Shown: piece after piece, positions 43,190 to 52,785 of the stretch
Position numbering within the stretch: the first letter of the stretch is position 1
Layout of the letters: each line of letters starts with the position of its first letter
Source: an uncultured beta proteobacterium
GTDB taxonomy: Bacteria > Pseudomonadota > Gammaproteobacteria > Burkholderiales > SG8-41
DNA length: 64,000 nucleotides
Reading direction: 5' to 3'
Assembly: GCA_903889565.1 (NCBI GenBank)
Contig: CAISYC010000066.1
Span: 111,826 to 175,825 of the forward strand
Position numbers and translations under genes: made by a program
Notes under the pieces: generated by a model
The model's database searches: none
Told to the model about the DNA's origin: nothing
Seen by the model: the letters and a program-made list of their open reading frames with translations, nothing else

Positions 43190-44734
43190 CTAGGACCAGA
43201 ATGCCGGCATGGCGCGGAATTTCCGCATCGCGCGGACCAGCCCGCGCAGCGTCCGGCGGCGCCGGCGTTTGCTTAATTGCACCAGTGCGCGCGCCGGCTT
43301 GGCCAGATTCGGCTGGCCGTCGCCATCGTTTACCAACGCGGACGCCAGCCGCTGCGCCACCACCGCGTCATTGGCAGTGCCAAGCAGGACTTCGACGCGA
43401 TTGCAACGCTTGCAATACGCTTTCACCGCGCGCCGGCGGTAGAGACTGCCCAGAAATTTCACGTCGCAGCACAGTTTTTTCAGCGATTTGCGCAAGGCGT
43501 GCAGTTCCTCCACCGAAAGCCCACCGGGGTTACGCCCCCGTCGTTTTGCCTTGCGGGCGACGCGATCCAGCAATGACGGCGCCAGGGATCCGAGACGCGC
43601 GGCCATGCGGTCATCGCCAATCGACGATGGTTGTGCAGTCCCCGTCTGCGCCCACGCCGCCAGACCCAGCACCAGTGCCGTGAAATCGTGGCCGCGCGCC
43701 GCCTCTCTCGCCACCGCATGTGGAATTCGGCGCCGGACCTCTGCGACGCTCAACAGTTTGTCTATTTTCCCGCGCGGCAACGCCGCGATCGCCGCCGGCA
43801 GTGTATCGAGGCATAAAACGTCATCGTCGCGCGCGGCGCCGAAAATCCGGCCAAAATGCAGCAGCTGCGCATTAAACCGTTGGGGCGCCTCCCGCTCCAG
43901 ATGATTCGCAAAGAGTTGCAATGCGGCCCGCATCGCACGCAGTGCTTTTCGCATCTGATGCAAACCCTCGCTGTCGCCCCGCAGCATCGGTCCTGTGTTC
44001 GCCATCAGATGGCCAAGGATTGCTGCAATGATTGCGTTAAACGCGTCCACCGCGCGGGTGCGCCGGCCGAGCTTCGGCATCGCGAACACCTGCACTCCCG
44101 CGACCCGACCTGTGCGCAGAAACCAGCCGCGCGACGGCTTGCTTTCCGCCGACACCCACATTGGTGCCAATTCGAGCAGCGTCGCGGCCAGTTCGTAAAC
44201 AGCGCCGATACCGCCGTGTTTGAGTTCCAGCTCAAGTTCGCAAACCGGTTCGCGGGACGGCCCCGCCTCAATCTGCCCCTCGTCGATCGCCGCTTCGATC
44301 CACGTGCCGTCGTTTAACTTGAGCAGGCGGACTGTCCGTCGAATATCGGTAACGAACACTGCCTTCAGCCTGCCGCTGACCGCGCGCGCTGCTTTCGCGA
44401 GCCGCGGCGTTTCGGCCAGTCGGGCCAGCTCCGGTACATTTTTCCTGATCGGCCACTCCCATTCGGCGCGGTCGCTGGCAATTCCCTGGCCGGAATCGCG
44501 GGATTTCACCGTCTGAATGTGTTTCTTGCCGATGCGTCTGATCCGCAGCGTCAGCCCGTCGCGGTCAAGTTCGCGTTCCGGGGTATCGAAATAGGTCGTC
44601 AACTGGTGTAGCCGCCGGCCTTTGACTGCGGCAAACGCGCTCGACGCCTCGATCAGCGCACGGCTGCCCGGCGGCAATTGAAGTTTCAACTCGACCTCGC
44701 GCGGGTCCGCAGATTTTTTGGCGAAATGGCGCAT
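43190..44734 (-). CDS. CYTH and CHAD domain protein (inorganic polyphosphate-related)
   Basis: The 514-residue protein joins an N-terminal CYTH domain (about 12-200) with the signature EVELKLQL (the ExExK triphosphate tunnel motif) to a C-terminal CHAD helical domain (about 235-510) rich in histidines and arginines that bind polyphosphate. CYTH enzymes hydrolyse triphosphate; CHAD proteins localise to polyphosphate granules. It begins 29 bp after the polyphosphate kinase 2 gene on the same strand, so the two should act together on polyphosphate. The end of the gene is close to regulatory site 12 but that site faces another gene. Confidence 0.92.
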   Translation of the reverse strand: MRHFAKKSADPREVELKLQLPPGSRALIEASSAFAAVKGRRLHQLTTYFDTPERELDRDGLTLRIRRIGKKHIQTVKSRDSGQGIASDRAEWEWPIRKNVPELARLAETPRLAKAARAVSGRLKAVFVTDIRRTVRLLKLNDGTWIEAAIDEGQIEAGPSREPVCELELELKHGGIGAVYELAATLLELAPMWVSAESKPSRGWFLRTGRVAGVQVFAMPKLGRRTRAVDAFNAIIAAILGHLMANTGPMLRGDSEGLHQMRKALRAMRAALQLFANHLEREAPQRFNAQLLHFGRIFGAARDDDVLCLDTLPAAIAALPRGKIDKLLSVAEVRRRIPHAVAREAARGHDFTALVLGLAAWAQTGTAQPSSIGDDRMAARLGSLAPSLLDRVARKAKRRGRNPGGLSVEELHALRKSLKKLCCDVKFLGSLYRRRAVKAYCKRCNRVEVLLGTANDAVVAQRLASALVNDGDGQPNLAKPARALVQLSKRRRRRTLRGLVRAMRKFRAMPAFWS

Positions 44735-44763
44735 GTCAGGGTGTCACCAGCGCGCCAGCACTG

Positions 44764-45633
44764 TCATTTTGCAAGATGCCTGCGTACGGCCGCCAATTCG
44801 CGGCGCCGTGCACCGTTCGACTTCGGGAAACTCATTTTGAGCGCTTCGAGTGCATCGACGACGATACGGGAAACAATCAGCCGCGCATTCCCTTTGTCAT
44901 CGGCAGGCACGATGTGCCATGGCGCCGCAGCGGTGCTGGTGGTACTCAGACATTTCTCATACGCCATCATGTACTGCCCCCAGAATTTTCTCTCCTCGAT
45001 ATCGGCGGCGCCGAATTTCCAGTTCTTTTCCGGCTCGTCGATGCGCGCAAGAAAACGCCTGCGCTGCTCCTCCTTTGACAGGTGGAGGAAAAATTTGATG
45101 ATTCGGGTGCCGTTGGCGTGCAGGTGCTTTTCCAGATTGACGATGGAACGGTAACGTTCATGCCAGACCGCCTTCGCACCGCGCCGGGCATCCGGCAGGC
45201 CTTCGCTGAGAAGAATCTCCCGATGGACACGCACGATCAGCACTTCCTCGTAATAAGAACGGTTAAAGATGCCGATTTGGCCGCGCTCCGGCAAATCACG
45301 CGTGGCGCGCCACAAAAAATCGTGCTGCAGTTCCACTGGAGTCGGATGTTTGAAGCTGAAGACCTGGCAGCCTTGCGGATTGACGCCCGACATCACGTGC
45401 TTGATCACGCCGTCTTTACCAGCCGCGTCCATCGCCTGAAACACCAGCAGAACGGCGAAGCGCCCGGAGGCATACAGCAGTTCCTGCTGGGCGCTCAGTT
45501 GCGCCACATGTTCACTCAAATATCCGAGGTACTGTTTGGTCGACTTATACAATGGAGCGATTTTTGTCGGCCACTTTTCCAGATCAATCCTGGCCCCTTC
45601 GCGCACGCGAAAATCCCGAGAAATTGTTTTCAT
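44764..45633 (-). CDS. Polyphosphate kinase 2 family protein
   Basis: The 289-residue kinase has the PPK2 Walker A motif [12 protein letters not shown] (about 69), the Walker B-like and lid motifs [16 protein letters not shown] and [15 protein letters not shown], and [12 protein letters not shown] at the end. It transfers phosphate from polyphosphate to nucleoside mono- or diphosphates. The ATG at 45633 has AAGGAAT close upstream; the longer in-frame extension has no ribosome site. It sits between the P-type ATPase (29 bp upstream) and the CYTH/CHAD gene, making a four-gene operon with the BON gene. Confidence 0.92.
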   Translation of the reverse strand: MKTISRDFRVREGARIDLEKWPTKIAPLYKSTKQYLGYLSEHVAQLSAQQELLYASGRFAVLLVFQAMDAAGKDGVIKHVMSGVNPQGCQVFSFKHPTPVELQHDFLWRATRDLPERGQIGIFNRSYYEEVLIVRVHREILLSEGLPDARRGAKAVWHERYRSIVNLEKHLHANGTRIIKFFLHLSKEEQRRRFLARIDEPEKNWKFGAADIEERKFWGQYMMAYEKCLSTTSTAAAPWHIVPADDKGNARLIVSRIVVDALEALKMSFPKSNGARRRELAAVRRHLAK

Positions 45634-45662
45634 TCGATTCCTTTCAATGACGATGCCTGTTT

Positions 45663-47993
45663 TTATGTGATGGCAAGACGTCGAAACACCGGAACCTTTG
45701 CAAGGTCGGCGATCACTGCGAAAGCACACGCCGCGGCCAGCGTGCCCATCACCACCGCCCCCGGCAACGACGTCATGGCGACGCCGCCGATGGCCAGCGC
45801 CGCGCCGATCAGAAGATCAGCGGCAGACGACATGCAGACCCACCGGCCCGGACGCGATGACCACAGGTGACGACGCTCCCGGTTGTTATAGGTGGTCGCT
45901 TGATTGCCGAACACGATCACGATAAATGCCAGCGTTCGAAGTTTTTCAATGTCGAAACCAAGGCGGTAAACGCCAAACGCCAGGATCGACGTACAAAAAA
46001 CCAGTTCGCTTAGACCCATGAAGACGCCGGCTGCGGTCAGCCTGCCGATGTGCCACGCATTCGGCACGGGCGAGGGGCGCACCCTGTCTGTCGTCAACGC
46101 CATGCCGAGAAAATCGCCGGTGATCATGATGATGACTATCAGCAGCGGCGTCAGGATCGCCTGCCCGGTCATCAGCAGACCGGCCACCAGAAACAGCACC
46201 TGGACCACCTTCTTCGTAATGGAGTTCAGCGTGTAGGTCAGGATGCGCTGGAAAATCACGCGCCCTTCCCTGACCGCGGCGACAATGCCAGCGAGGCCCG
46301 GCTCCGTCAGTACCATGCCGGCGGCCGACTTGGCGACATCGGTAGCCGTTGATACCGCGATGCCGATCTGCGCCTGGCGCAGTGCCGGCGCATCGTTGGC
46401 GCCGTCGCCGCACATGCCGACGGTGTGGCCGTCGTGCTGAAGCGCTTTGATCAAATTATATTTATCTTCCGGAAACACTCCGGCAAAAACCGCGAATGAT
46501 CCGGCGCGGACGTTCTGCGGAATGGGCCCGGGCGGACAAACGGCACCGGTGAGCCCTACCGCATGCGCCACGCTGGCCGCAGTGGCCGGTGAATCGCCCG
46601 TCACCATGACGGTACGCACGCCCAATGCTTTCAAATCGGTTATTAGCGCGGCCGAGTCGCTACGGGGCGGGTCGCTGAGCGCAATGAAGCCGGCCAGTTT
46701 CATCATTGCCGGCACGCCGACCGCCACTGCCAGCACCCGGAATCCGCGCATTTCAAGGTCATTCGCCGCCGCCGTTGTGTTCGCCGCCGGCGGTGCAATG
46801 GCGCTGACCACGGCAAACGCACCTTTCACCACGCGTTGCACGCCGTTCGGGCCGGCGACCGACGCTGCCGACATTTTGCTTGCCGGATCGAACGGCGTGA
46901 ATGCAATCAGTTGCGGCACGTCGGTGGCGGCCTTGCGCGCAGCAGCGGCGCGAACGGCTGCATCGACAGGATCCTGCCCGCCATTGGAACTGGCCAGCGC
47001 GGCGAGGGCCAGAACCTGCGCTTCGTCGAAACCGTTCAGCGGCAGGACAACAGTCACGCTCAGTTCGTTACGCGTCAGCGTGCCGGTCTTGTCGGCGCAT
47101 AACACGTCCATCGTTGCCGCTTCATCGACTGCTGAGAGTCGGGTCGGCAGCACGCCCCGTTTAGCCAGTTCCCGCGCACCGAGGGCAGATGCCAGCGTAA
47201 AGGTGGCGGGCAGCGCGACCGGTATCGACGCGAGCACCGCCGTGAGGACGAGCGGAATGATTTCGGCAAGCGGCATCCGGAGAAACCATGTGTAGGCAAC
47301 CAGCAGCACAATGATCGCGCCATTGCAGACCGCAAGGTTACGCACCACCTGCAGCACCGCTTTTTGCTGCGAGCCGACGACGTGGGCACGATGTACGAGT
47401 TCTGCGGTGCGGCCGAACTTGGTGCGTGCGCCGGTCGCCGTGACTTCCGCCACCGCCTCGCCGCGCCTGACCAACACGCCCGCAAACGTTTGCAGCCCCG
47501 GGCCCGCTTCGATCGGCACGGATTCGCCGGTGAGCATCGATTGATCAAGCAGGATCGCGCCCGCGGTGAGGCGAACATCGGCCGCAACCACGCCACCGAG
47601 CGAAAGCTTGACGACGTCGCCCGGCACCAGTTCCGCTGCAGGTACTGTTTTCCAGGCGCGGTCGCGCAGGACAGACGCGGTCAACGCGAGCCGCGACCTC
47701 AGCGCTGCCAGCGTTGCCTGTGCGCGGCCCTCCTGAAAAAGCCCGAGCGCCGCATTGAACATCAGCAAAGCGCCGATGATTGCGGCCTCGAAATACCTGC
47801 CGAGTACCAACTGCAGCAATACCGCGGCCTCGAGCATCCACGGCACCGGGGCCCAGAATTTTTCGATAACCATGCGCAGCGGATGCGCCGTCATATCGGG
47901 CATGGTGTTCGCACCGATCGACGCCAGCCGACGACGCGCTTCAATTTCGGTCAGACCGGATTGCACGACGGCATTCACCGCGGGCGCCGTCAT
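45663..47993 (-). CDS. P-type proton-translocating ATPase (P3A-like)
   Basis: The 776-residue pump has TGES (actuator), the phosphorylation motif CADKTGTLT (about 299), GDGAND (about 531) and about ten transmembrane helices, with the helix-4 motif [11 protein letters not shown] and the C-terminal [20 protein letters not shown] of P3A proton pumps of bacteria and plants. It expels protons and helps pH homeostasis. I choose ATG at 47993 because upstream in-frame sequence runs into the BON gene; a GTG three codons earlier is possible. It sits between BON and PPK2, whose product may serve as phosphate reserve under energy stress. Confidence 0.88.
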   Translation of the reverse strand: MTAPAVNAVVQSGLTEIEARRRLASIGANTMPDMTAHPLRMVIEKFWAPVPWMLEAAVLLQLVLGRYFEAAIIGALLMFNAALGLFQEGRAQATLAALRSRLALTASVLRDRAWKTVPAAELVPGDVVKLSLGGVVAADVRLTAGAILLDQSMLTGESVPIEAGPGLQTFAGVLVRRGEAVAEVTATGARTKFGRTAELVHRAHVVGSQQKAVLQVVRNLAVCNGAIIVLLVAYTWFLRMPLAEIIPLVLTAVLASIPVALPATFTLASALGARELAKRGVLPTRLSAVDEAATMDVLCADKTGTLTRNELSVTVVLPLNGFDEAQVLALAALASSNGGQDPVDAAVRAAAARKAATDVPQLIAFTPFDPASKMSAASVAGPNGVQRVVKGAFAVVSAIAPPAANTTAAANDLEMRGFRVLAVAVGVPAMMKLAGFIALSDPPRSDSAALITDLKALGVRTVMVTGDSPATAASVAHAVGLTGAVCPPGPIPQNVRAGSFAVFAGVFPEDKYNLIKALQHDGHTVGMCGDGANDAPALRQAQIGIAVSTATDVAKSAAGMVLTEPGLAGIVAAVREGRVIFQRILTYTLNSITKKVVQVLFLVAGLLMTGQAILTPLLIVIIMITGDFLGMALTTDRVRPSPVPNAWHIGRLTAAGVFMGLSELVFCTSILAFGVYRLGFDIEKLRTLAFIVIVFGNQATTYNNRERRHLWSSRPGRWVCMSSAADLLIGAALAIGGVAMTSLPGAVVMGTLAAACAFAVIADLAKVPVFRRLAIT

Positions 47994-48054
47994 TGCAGGC
48001 ACATCACCTGCGCCAGGCTGCAGCGTCAGCCCTGCACCGGCGCCCGCGGAGGCG

Positions 48055-48708
48055 TCAATAGGCAACCACCATGTTATCCACGACCTTCTTGACTCCGGGA
48101 GTCCCCCACGCCGAGTTCCTGACCAGGTCGCGCTCAAACCAGCTGTGCACGGTGCCGGTCAACGTGACATCGGCGCCTTGCACATCGACCCCGATATGTT
48201 CCGCGTCGGAGTGAGCACGCCGTTTGAGTGCCGCCTCGATGTCCGATTTGATGACGCCCGAGTAGACCTGCGATCGAATTCCAATATCGTTGCTGACGCC
48301 TTTGACCCCTTTTAGATAGCGAATCGCGGCAACGGCGGTCTCCCTTTGAAAATTCCAGTTCACTTCACCCGACAGCGTGACCCAGCCGTCCTCGACCATG
48401 ATGTTCACGTCGTTGCTCGGCAGATACGTCGTCCAATGCAAAACGTTTTGCACTGCATGCGCGATGTCGGCATCGTTGCGCTGACTGTCCACCTCCAACG
48501 CGACGTCGATCTCGATTGCAAGAGCCTTGACTCCAAATACGCGTTGTGCAGCGCGCTCGGCATCCCACTTTTCTCCATAACTTCCAACATGCCCGGCCAG
48601 AGTCACGATGCCATTGTGAACCGCGACGCCGATTTCGCCGGCATGGATCGCCGGTTCCCACTTGAGTTCGGAGATGACATCCTGCTTGAGCTGCGCATCG
48701 GTCTTCAT
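48055..48708 (-). CDS. Triple BON-domain protein, copy 2
   Basis: The 217-residue protein has the same three-BON layout as the protein at 28037-28690 (same length, same conserved blocks such as DVISELKWEPAI, GEKWDAERAAQRV, KSDIEAALKRRAH and HSWFERDLVRNSAWGTPGV) and also lacks a signal peptide. The two are clear paralogues. It heads the proton-pump/polyphosphate operon, with 61 bp between its stop and the ATPase start. A one-mismatch regulatory palindrome is 59 bp upstream. Confidence 0.88.
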   Translation of the reverse strand: MKTDAQLKQDVISELKWEPAIHAGEIGVAVHNGIVTLAGHVGSYGEKWDAERAAQRVFGVKALAIEIDVALEVDSQRNDADIAHAVQNVLHWTTYLPSNDVNIMVEDGWVTLSGEVNWNFQRETAVAAIRYLKGVKGVSNDIGIRSQVYSGVIKSDIEAALKRRAHSDAEHIGVDVQGADVTLTGTVHSWFERDLVRNSAWGTPGVKKVVDNMVVAY

Positions 48709-48767
48709 GATCGTATTTCCATGGCGATTGAAAGAATTTCAGTGTGCGAGGCCACCGCGCGGCACTC

Positions 48768-48783
48768 TGTGCGGCAACGCACT
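48768..48783. promoter_or_regulatory. TGTNCG-N4-CGNACA palindrome, site 13
   Basis: TGTGCGGCAACGCACT, one mismatch in the last base, 59 bp before the triple-BON copy 2. Confidence 0.65.
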
Positions 48784-48991
48784 TAGCGCAGCATAAACGC
48801 GATGCGGCAACTGCCGGAACTCATGCCGGCTGCTGCCGAATGAAACGGCGTATGTGGGCTACCGAACAGAGTCCCGTGGCGGAAAACAAAACAATCCGGG
48901 GGTGGACAGCATCGCGACGATGCAGCTTGCGCGTTTTATCACCAGACGGCCGGGCACCAGACTCCAGACCGGATCGTGCGTGGCCAAGTGT

Positions 48992-49012
48992 ATTGACGGA
49001 TGATTCGTCAAT
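48992..49012. promoter_or_regulatory. Inverted repeat upstream of DUF1003
   Basis: Perfect 7-bp arms ATTGACG and CGTCAAT around a 7-base centre, 36 bp before the DUF1003 start. It could be an operator or a leader hairpin; it also contains a TTGACG that looks like a -35 element. Confidence 0.35.
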
Positions 49013-49048
49013 TGCAGGCAGCCGGGTTATTTCAAAGGCTCGAACAGC

Positions 49049-49534
49049 ATGTCCGAACTCCGGTTTCCGAGACCCTTCCGCCACGATCACCCGCCGGTGA
49101 TCGATGTTAACGAGGAATTCGAAGAACAGCTGAGCTTCGGCCAGCGCGCGGCAGACTGGGTGACCGAGGTCGTCGGCTCATGGACGTTCATGATCGTGCA
49201 AACGGCGTTGCTCGCGATCTGGGGGGTATTGAACGTCGCCGCCTGGATCCAGCACTGGGATCCTTATCCATTCATTCTGATGAATCTGGTGCTCTCCCTG
49301 CAGGCGGCGTATGCCGCGCCGATCATCATGATGAGCCAGAACCGGCAGGATGCGCGCGACCGGCTTGATGTGCGCAACGATTTTCTGATCAACAGCAAAG
49401 CCGAGATTGAAATCCGCGCGATACTGGAGCATCTGGCTGCCCAGGATCGCGCGCTGTCAAAAATCCATCAAATGCTTGAGCGTCAGAATATGAACCCGAA
49501 ACCTGCCGAACAAAGTGGCGTGAGGACACCGTAA
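49049..49534 (+). CDS. DUF1003 membrane protein
   Basis: The 161-residue protein has the DUF1003 signature FGQRAADWVTEVVGSWTFMI and YPFILMNLVLSLQAAYAAPI, i.e. two transmembrane helices, followed by a cytoplasmic helical tail (NRQDARDRLDVRNDFLINSK). These small inner-membrane proteins occur in many stress clusters; some members are proposed Mg/Co-binding or CNT-like, but there is no settled function. Its stop overlaps the start of the next alcohol dehydrogenase (TAATG), so the two form an operon. Confidence 0.88.
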   Translation: MSELRFPRPFRHDHPPVIDVNEEFEEQLSFGQRAADWVTEVVGSWTFMIVQTALLAIWGVLNVAAWIQHWDPYPFILMNLVLSLQAAYAAPIIMMSQNRQDARDRLDVRNDFLINSKAEIEIRAILEHLAAQDRALSKIHQMLERQNMNPKPAEQSGVRTP

Positions 49535-50517
49535 TGCATGCAATGGTATTGAATGGTTTGCACTCCCCGCTGCAGTGGACCGAACTCGCCGACCGCCAGC
49601 CCGGCGCGGGTGAAATTCGGGTACAGGTGGCTGCCTGCGGCGTCTGTCGCACCGATCTGCATGTGGTCGATGGCGAACTGCCCGACATCAAGCTGCCGGT
49701 CATTCCCGGGCACGAAATCGTCGGCCGCATTGATGCCCTGGGCAGCGGCGTCGCCGGACTGACGATCGGCGAACGCGTCGGCCTGCCGTGGCTCGGCCAT
49801 ACCTGCGGCGTCTGCCCCTATTGCGTGGAGCATCGTGAAAATCTGTGCGACCACCCGCAGTTCACCGGCTACACGCGCGATGGCGGCTTTGCGACCGCGG
49901 CGATCGCCGACGCGCGTTTTGCCTTTCCGCTCGGGGAAACCGGTGATGATGTGGCGCTGGCGCCGCTGCTGTGTGCGGGCCTGATCGGCTGGCGTTCGCT
50001 GGTGATCGCCGGCGTAGGCAAAAAGCTGGGCCTGTTCGGTTTCGGCGCCGCCGCCCATATCATCACGCAGGTCGCACTGTGGCAGGGGCGATCAGTCTAC
50101 GCATTCACCCGCCCCGGCGACGTGACGAGCCAGGCCTTTGCGCGCAGCCTCGGCGTAACCTGGGCTTGCGGCACGGACGAAACATCGCCGGAACCACTGG
50201 ATGCGGCAATCATCTTCGCCCCGGTCGGCGATCTGGTACCGGTAGCCTTGAAAGCGCTGCGCAAAGGCGGCCGTGTGGTCTGTGCGGGCATCCACATGAC
50301 CGATATTCCGCACTTTCCCTACCGGCTGCTGTGGGAGGAACGGCAACTCGTTTCGGTCGCCAATCTGACACGGCAGGACGGCATCGAATTCCTGCGCCTC
50401 GCGCCGCAAGTCGGCATCGTTACCCGCACAACCGTTTATCCGTTGCAACAGGCCAATGCGGCACTCGCCGACCTGCGCGCCGGTCACTTTGACGGTGCCG
50501 CCGTGCTGGTGCCCTGA
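49534..50517 (+). CDS. Zinc-dependent alcohol dehydrogenase (AdhA-like)
   Basis: The 327-residue MDR enzyme has catalytic zinc ligands in ACGVCRTDLHV (Cys38) and GHEIVG, the structural zinc cluster CGVCPYCVEHRENLC, and LFGFGAAAHIITQVA as the NAD(P)-binding loop. It is more distant from the dehydrogenase at 31415 than a recent duplicate would be. It begins on the overlapping TAATG after DUF1003. Substrate unknown. Confidence 0.9.
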   Translation: MHAMVLNGLHSPLQWTELADRQPGAGEIRVQVAACGVCRTDLHVVDGELPDIKLPVIPGHEIVGRIDALGSGVAGLTIGERVGLPWLGHTCGVCPYCVEHRENLCDHPQFTGYTRDGGFATAAIADARFAFPLGETGDDVALAPLLCAGLIGWRSLVIAGVGKKLGLFGFGAAAHIITQVALWQGRSVYAFTRPGDVTSQAFARSLGVTWACGTDETSPEPLDAAIIFAPVGDLVPVALKALRKGGRVVCAGIHMTDIPHFPYRLLWEERQLVSVANLTRQDGIEFLRLAPQVGIVTRTTVYPLQQANAALADLRAGHFDGAAVLVP

Positions 50518-50537
50518 TCCCGAAAAACTTTAACCTA

Positions 50538-50553
50538 AGTACGGCACCGTACA
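50538..50553. promoter_or_regulatory. TGTNCG-N4-CGNACA palindrome, site 14
   Basis: AGTACGGCACCGTACA, one mismatch in the first base, 122 bp before the CbpM-like gene and just behind the alcohol dehydrogenase stop. Confidence 0.5.
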
Positions 50554-50675
50554 TACGGCGGCGAACGGCCGCTCTACCATCGCCTTTCGTATCCGGCGCA
50601 AACTTCCATACTGCGTTCGACAACCGCGGACCCTGCGGCATCGAACCGGCGACGCACTTTGACAAGGAATTGGGC

Positions 50676-51002
50676 ATGAACCCCGAACCTGAGAAAGCGG
50701 AACTGCTGACCACCGATCATGAGTTTTCGCTGGCAGAACTGGCGCAACAGTCAGGGGCGTCGGAAGCAGAATTGCGTGAACTGGTCGCTTTTGGCGCGGT
50801 GATCCCGGTCAATCCGGATGCGTTGCCGTGGGCTTTTAACGGCAGATATCTGCCGACCATTAACGCCGCACGTCGCCTCGGCGTCAGCTTCGCGCTCGAA
50901 CCGAAGGGTATCGCCCTGGTTGTGTCGCTGCTCGACCGCATCGTCGAACAGGACGCGCAGTTGGGCAGTTTGCGCGCGCAGTTGCCGCAGTTCGTGGCCT
51001 GA
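50676..51002 (+). CDS. CbpM-like chaperone modulator (MerR-type helix-turn-helix)
   Basis: The 108-residue soluble protein has the layout of CbpM: FSLAELAQQSGASEAELREL (helix-turn-helix), a loop with PWAFNGRYLPTIN, then RRLGVSFALEPKGIALVVSL and a helical end DRIVEQDAQLGSLRAQL. CbpM modulates the DnaJ-like chaperone CbpA; no cbpA is seen nearby, so the partner must be elsewhere or the protein has another target. AAGGA lies 8 bases before the ATG at 50676. A one-mismatch regulatory palindrome is 122 bp upstream. Confidence 0.75.
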   Translation: MNPEPEKAELLTTDHEFSLAELAQQSGASEAELRELVAFGAVIPVNPDALPWAFNGRYLPTINAARRLGVSFALEPKGIALVVSLLDRIVEQDAQLGSLRAQLPQFVA

Positions 51003-51070
51003 ACGCATCGCAACCCTTACCGTTGCTCCGCGCCGCTACAATCGGGCGCGAGCAGCTACTTATCCGTGCA

Positions 51071-52642
51071 TCAATGAAAGGCTTTGAGCAAGGCCTGAAA
51101 TTGGGTATCAAGCGATTTGGCATGCGGTGTGACGGGCGGGATCGCGCGTTCGATCTCCAGTAACTGGTAGACCGCGATTTGCGCTGCGCGCACTGAATAT
51201 TCAACCGTAAACACCACGTCATCGGCAATTTCGACGAACTGGCTGATGAAGGCCAGATTCACCGAACCATCCGGCACCGGTTGCGGCCGGTCGCCGGCGA
51301 CGCGCGGCATGAACATGCTGGTGAGAAAAGGCATGCGGCAGGGAATGCAGTTGGCCGATGCCACCGTTTCGGCATCGAAGCGCAGGTGACCGCAAAGTTC
51401 GCGCAAAATCTCTGCGCCGTCGCAATCGGCCATCGGCTTGGCCACATAGTTGCCGACGCGATCCGGAAACAGCGCGTAACCCCAGAACACCTGCACGCCG
51501 GCCGGCTGATTGGCGAAGTGCGGTTGATGCGCGAGCACGATCGACATCAGCCAGTTCGAATCCTTGAACGTAACCAGACCGCCGGTGCCGGGCTGGTTGC
51601 CGCTGAACCGGGTCATCAGATCGAAAAATGCCGGGTTCTTCAGCGTGACCGTGAACGACTCCCAGTACGACTGCGCGATGCAACTGTTGAACACCGCGGG
51701 ACGACCGAACTGCGGACGATCCTGCGCCAGTTTTTCCCACAGCTCCCAGCCGCAACCGTCGCGCTTGGTCAGCTTCGCCGGTGCCGAGGTCATCGAGCCC
51801 AGACTGGATGCATCGGTCATCGAACCGTTTTGCAGAAATACAAGATCCGCATCGCCGATGGCGATGACTTCCGCCATGCCCCCGCGCCGGCAATGAATGG
51901 CGGTCACGCTCAATTGGCCATCGCTGGTGGTGTGCGTGAGGTCGGTGACGACGCAATCCTTGATGAGGCGGACGCCACAGGCCACCAGCCAGGCCTGCAA
52001 TGGCAGCACCAGAGAATCATACTGATTGAAAATGGTCCGCTTGACGCCGGCCAGCGTATCGATGCGCGAAAACTCCAGCATGAACCGCAGCAGATAGCGC
52101 TTGAACTCGACCGCGCTGTGCCACGGCTGGAAGGCGAATGTGGTGCACCACATGTACCAGAATTCGGTTTCAAAAAATCCGGGCGAAAGAAAGTCGGTAA
52201 TACGGCCGGCGCCCAGAACCGCTTCTTCGGCGCGACTGAGTTTCAGCAGTTCGAGCCGGTTCTCCATTGAAAACCCCATCGACGTTACCGGCACTTTGGC
52301 GCGGCGGCTGTCCACCAGTCTCGCCATCGAATGCGCCGGGTGTTGCACATTGAATTCGACGGTTTCGTCGAATACCGACTGGCCGGAATTGATCAGCGAG
52401 GGGATTGATTTATACAAGTCCCAGGTGCATTCGTAATTGTCCGTCGTCAGCATGCGCCCGCCGCGCAGCGAATAACCGGTCGCCGCATCGCCGGCGCCGT
52501 CGAGACTGCCGCCGAGCACCGGCGCCGCCTCCAGAATCGTGATGTTCGCGCCTGCCATGCCGCCGTCGCGGATCATGAAGGCGGCGGCCGCCATCGAGCC
52601 GATACCGCCGCCGATCAGATAAGCCTTGCGATTGGTGTTCAT
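51071..52642 (-). CDS. ohyA: Oleate hydratase (fatty acid hydratase)
   Basis: The 523-residue flavoprotein has the N-terminal dinucleotide motif IGGGIGSMAAAAFMIRDG, the oleate hydratase pattern YECTWDLYKSIPSL, MCTTFAFQPWHSAVEFKRYL and WGYALFPDRVGNYVAKPM, and full length for the family. It adds water to the cis-9 double bond of unsaturated fatty acids to make 10-hydroxy acids, a detoxification or membrane-adaptation reaction. It is transcribed leftwards; regulatory site 15 is 56 bp upstream, shared with the divergent PRC-barrel gene. Confidence 0.92.
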   Translation of the reverse strand: MNTNRKAYLIGGGIGSMAAAAFMIRDGGMAGANITILEAAPVLGGSLDGAGDAATGYSLRGGRMLTTDNYECTWDLYKSIPSLINSGQSVFDETVEFNVQHPAHSMARLVDSRRAKVPVTSMGFSMENRLELLKLSRAEEAVLGAGRITDFLSPGFFETEFWYMWCTTFAFQPWHSAVEFKRYLLRFMLEFSRIDTLAGVKRTIFNQYDSLVLPLQAWLVACGVRLIKDCVVTDLTHTTSDGQLSVTAIHCRRGGMAEVIAIGDADLVFLQNGSMTDASSLGSMTSAPAKLTKRDGCGWELWEKLAQDRPQFGRPAVFNSCIAQSYWESFTVTLKNPAFFDLMTRFSGNQPGTGGLVTFKDSNWLMSIVLAHQPHFANQPAGVQVFWGYALFPDRVGNYVAKPMADCDGAEILRELCGHLRFDAETVASANCIPCRMPFLTSMFMPRVAGDRPQPVPDGSVNLAFISQFVEIADDVVFTVEYSVRAAQIAVYQLLEIERAIPPVTPHAKSLDTQFQALLKAFH

Positions 52643-52698
52643 GCCGCTTCCACAAAATTATTCGAAGCGGCAAGTTAAAAGCCGCCGGTTTTGCAGTC

Positions 52699-52714
52699 TG
52701 TGCGCTGGCGTACG
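52699..52714. promoter_or_regulatory. TGTNCG-N4-CGNACA palindrome, site 15
   Basis: TGTGCGCTGGCGTACG, one mismatch in the last base, between divergent genes: 56 bp before oleate hydratase and 71 bp before the PRC-barrel gene. Confidence 0.6.
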
Positions 52715-52785
52715 GAAACGGCGCCGGTGCTGCCGCTATAAGGTGTCTTCGCGTATTTCAATGCCAAACAAAAAGGAACCACATC

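Larger units (their letters stand above)
48709..49048. other. Divergent intergenic region with two palindromes
   Basis: The 340 bases between triple-BON copy 2 and DUF1003 hold regulatory site 13 (48768-48783) and a separate inverted repeat at 48992-49012. I see no gene here. Confidence 0.5.
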
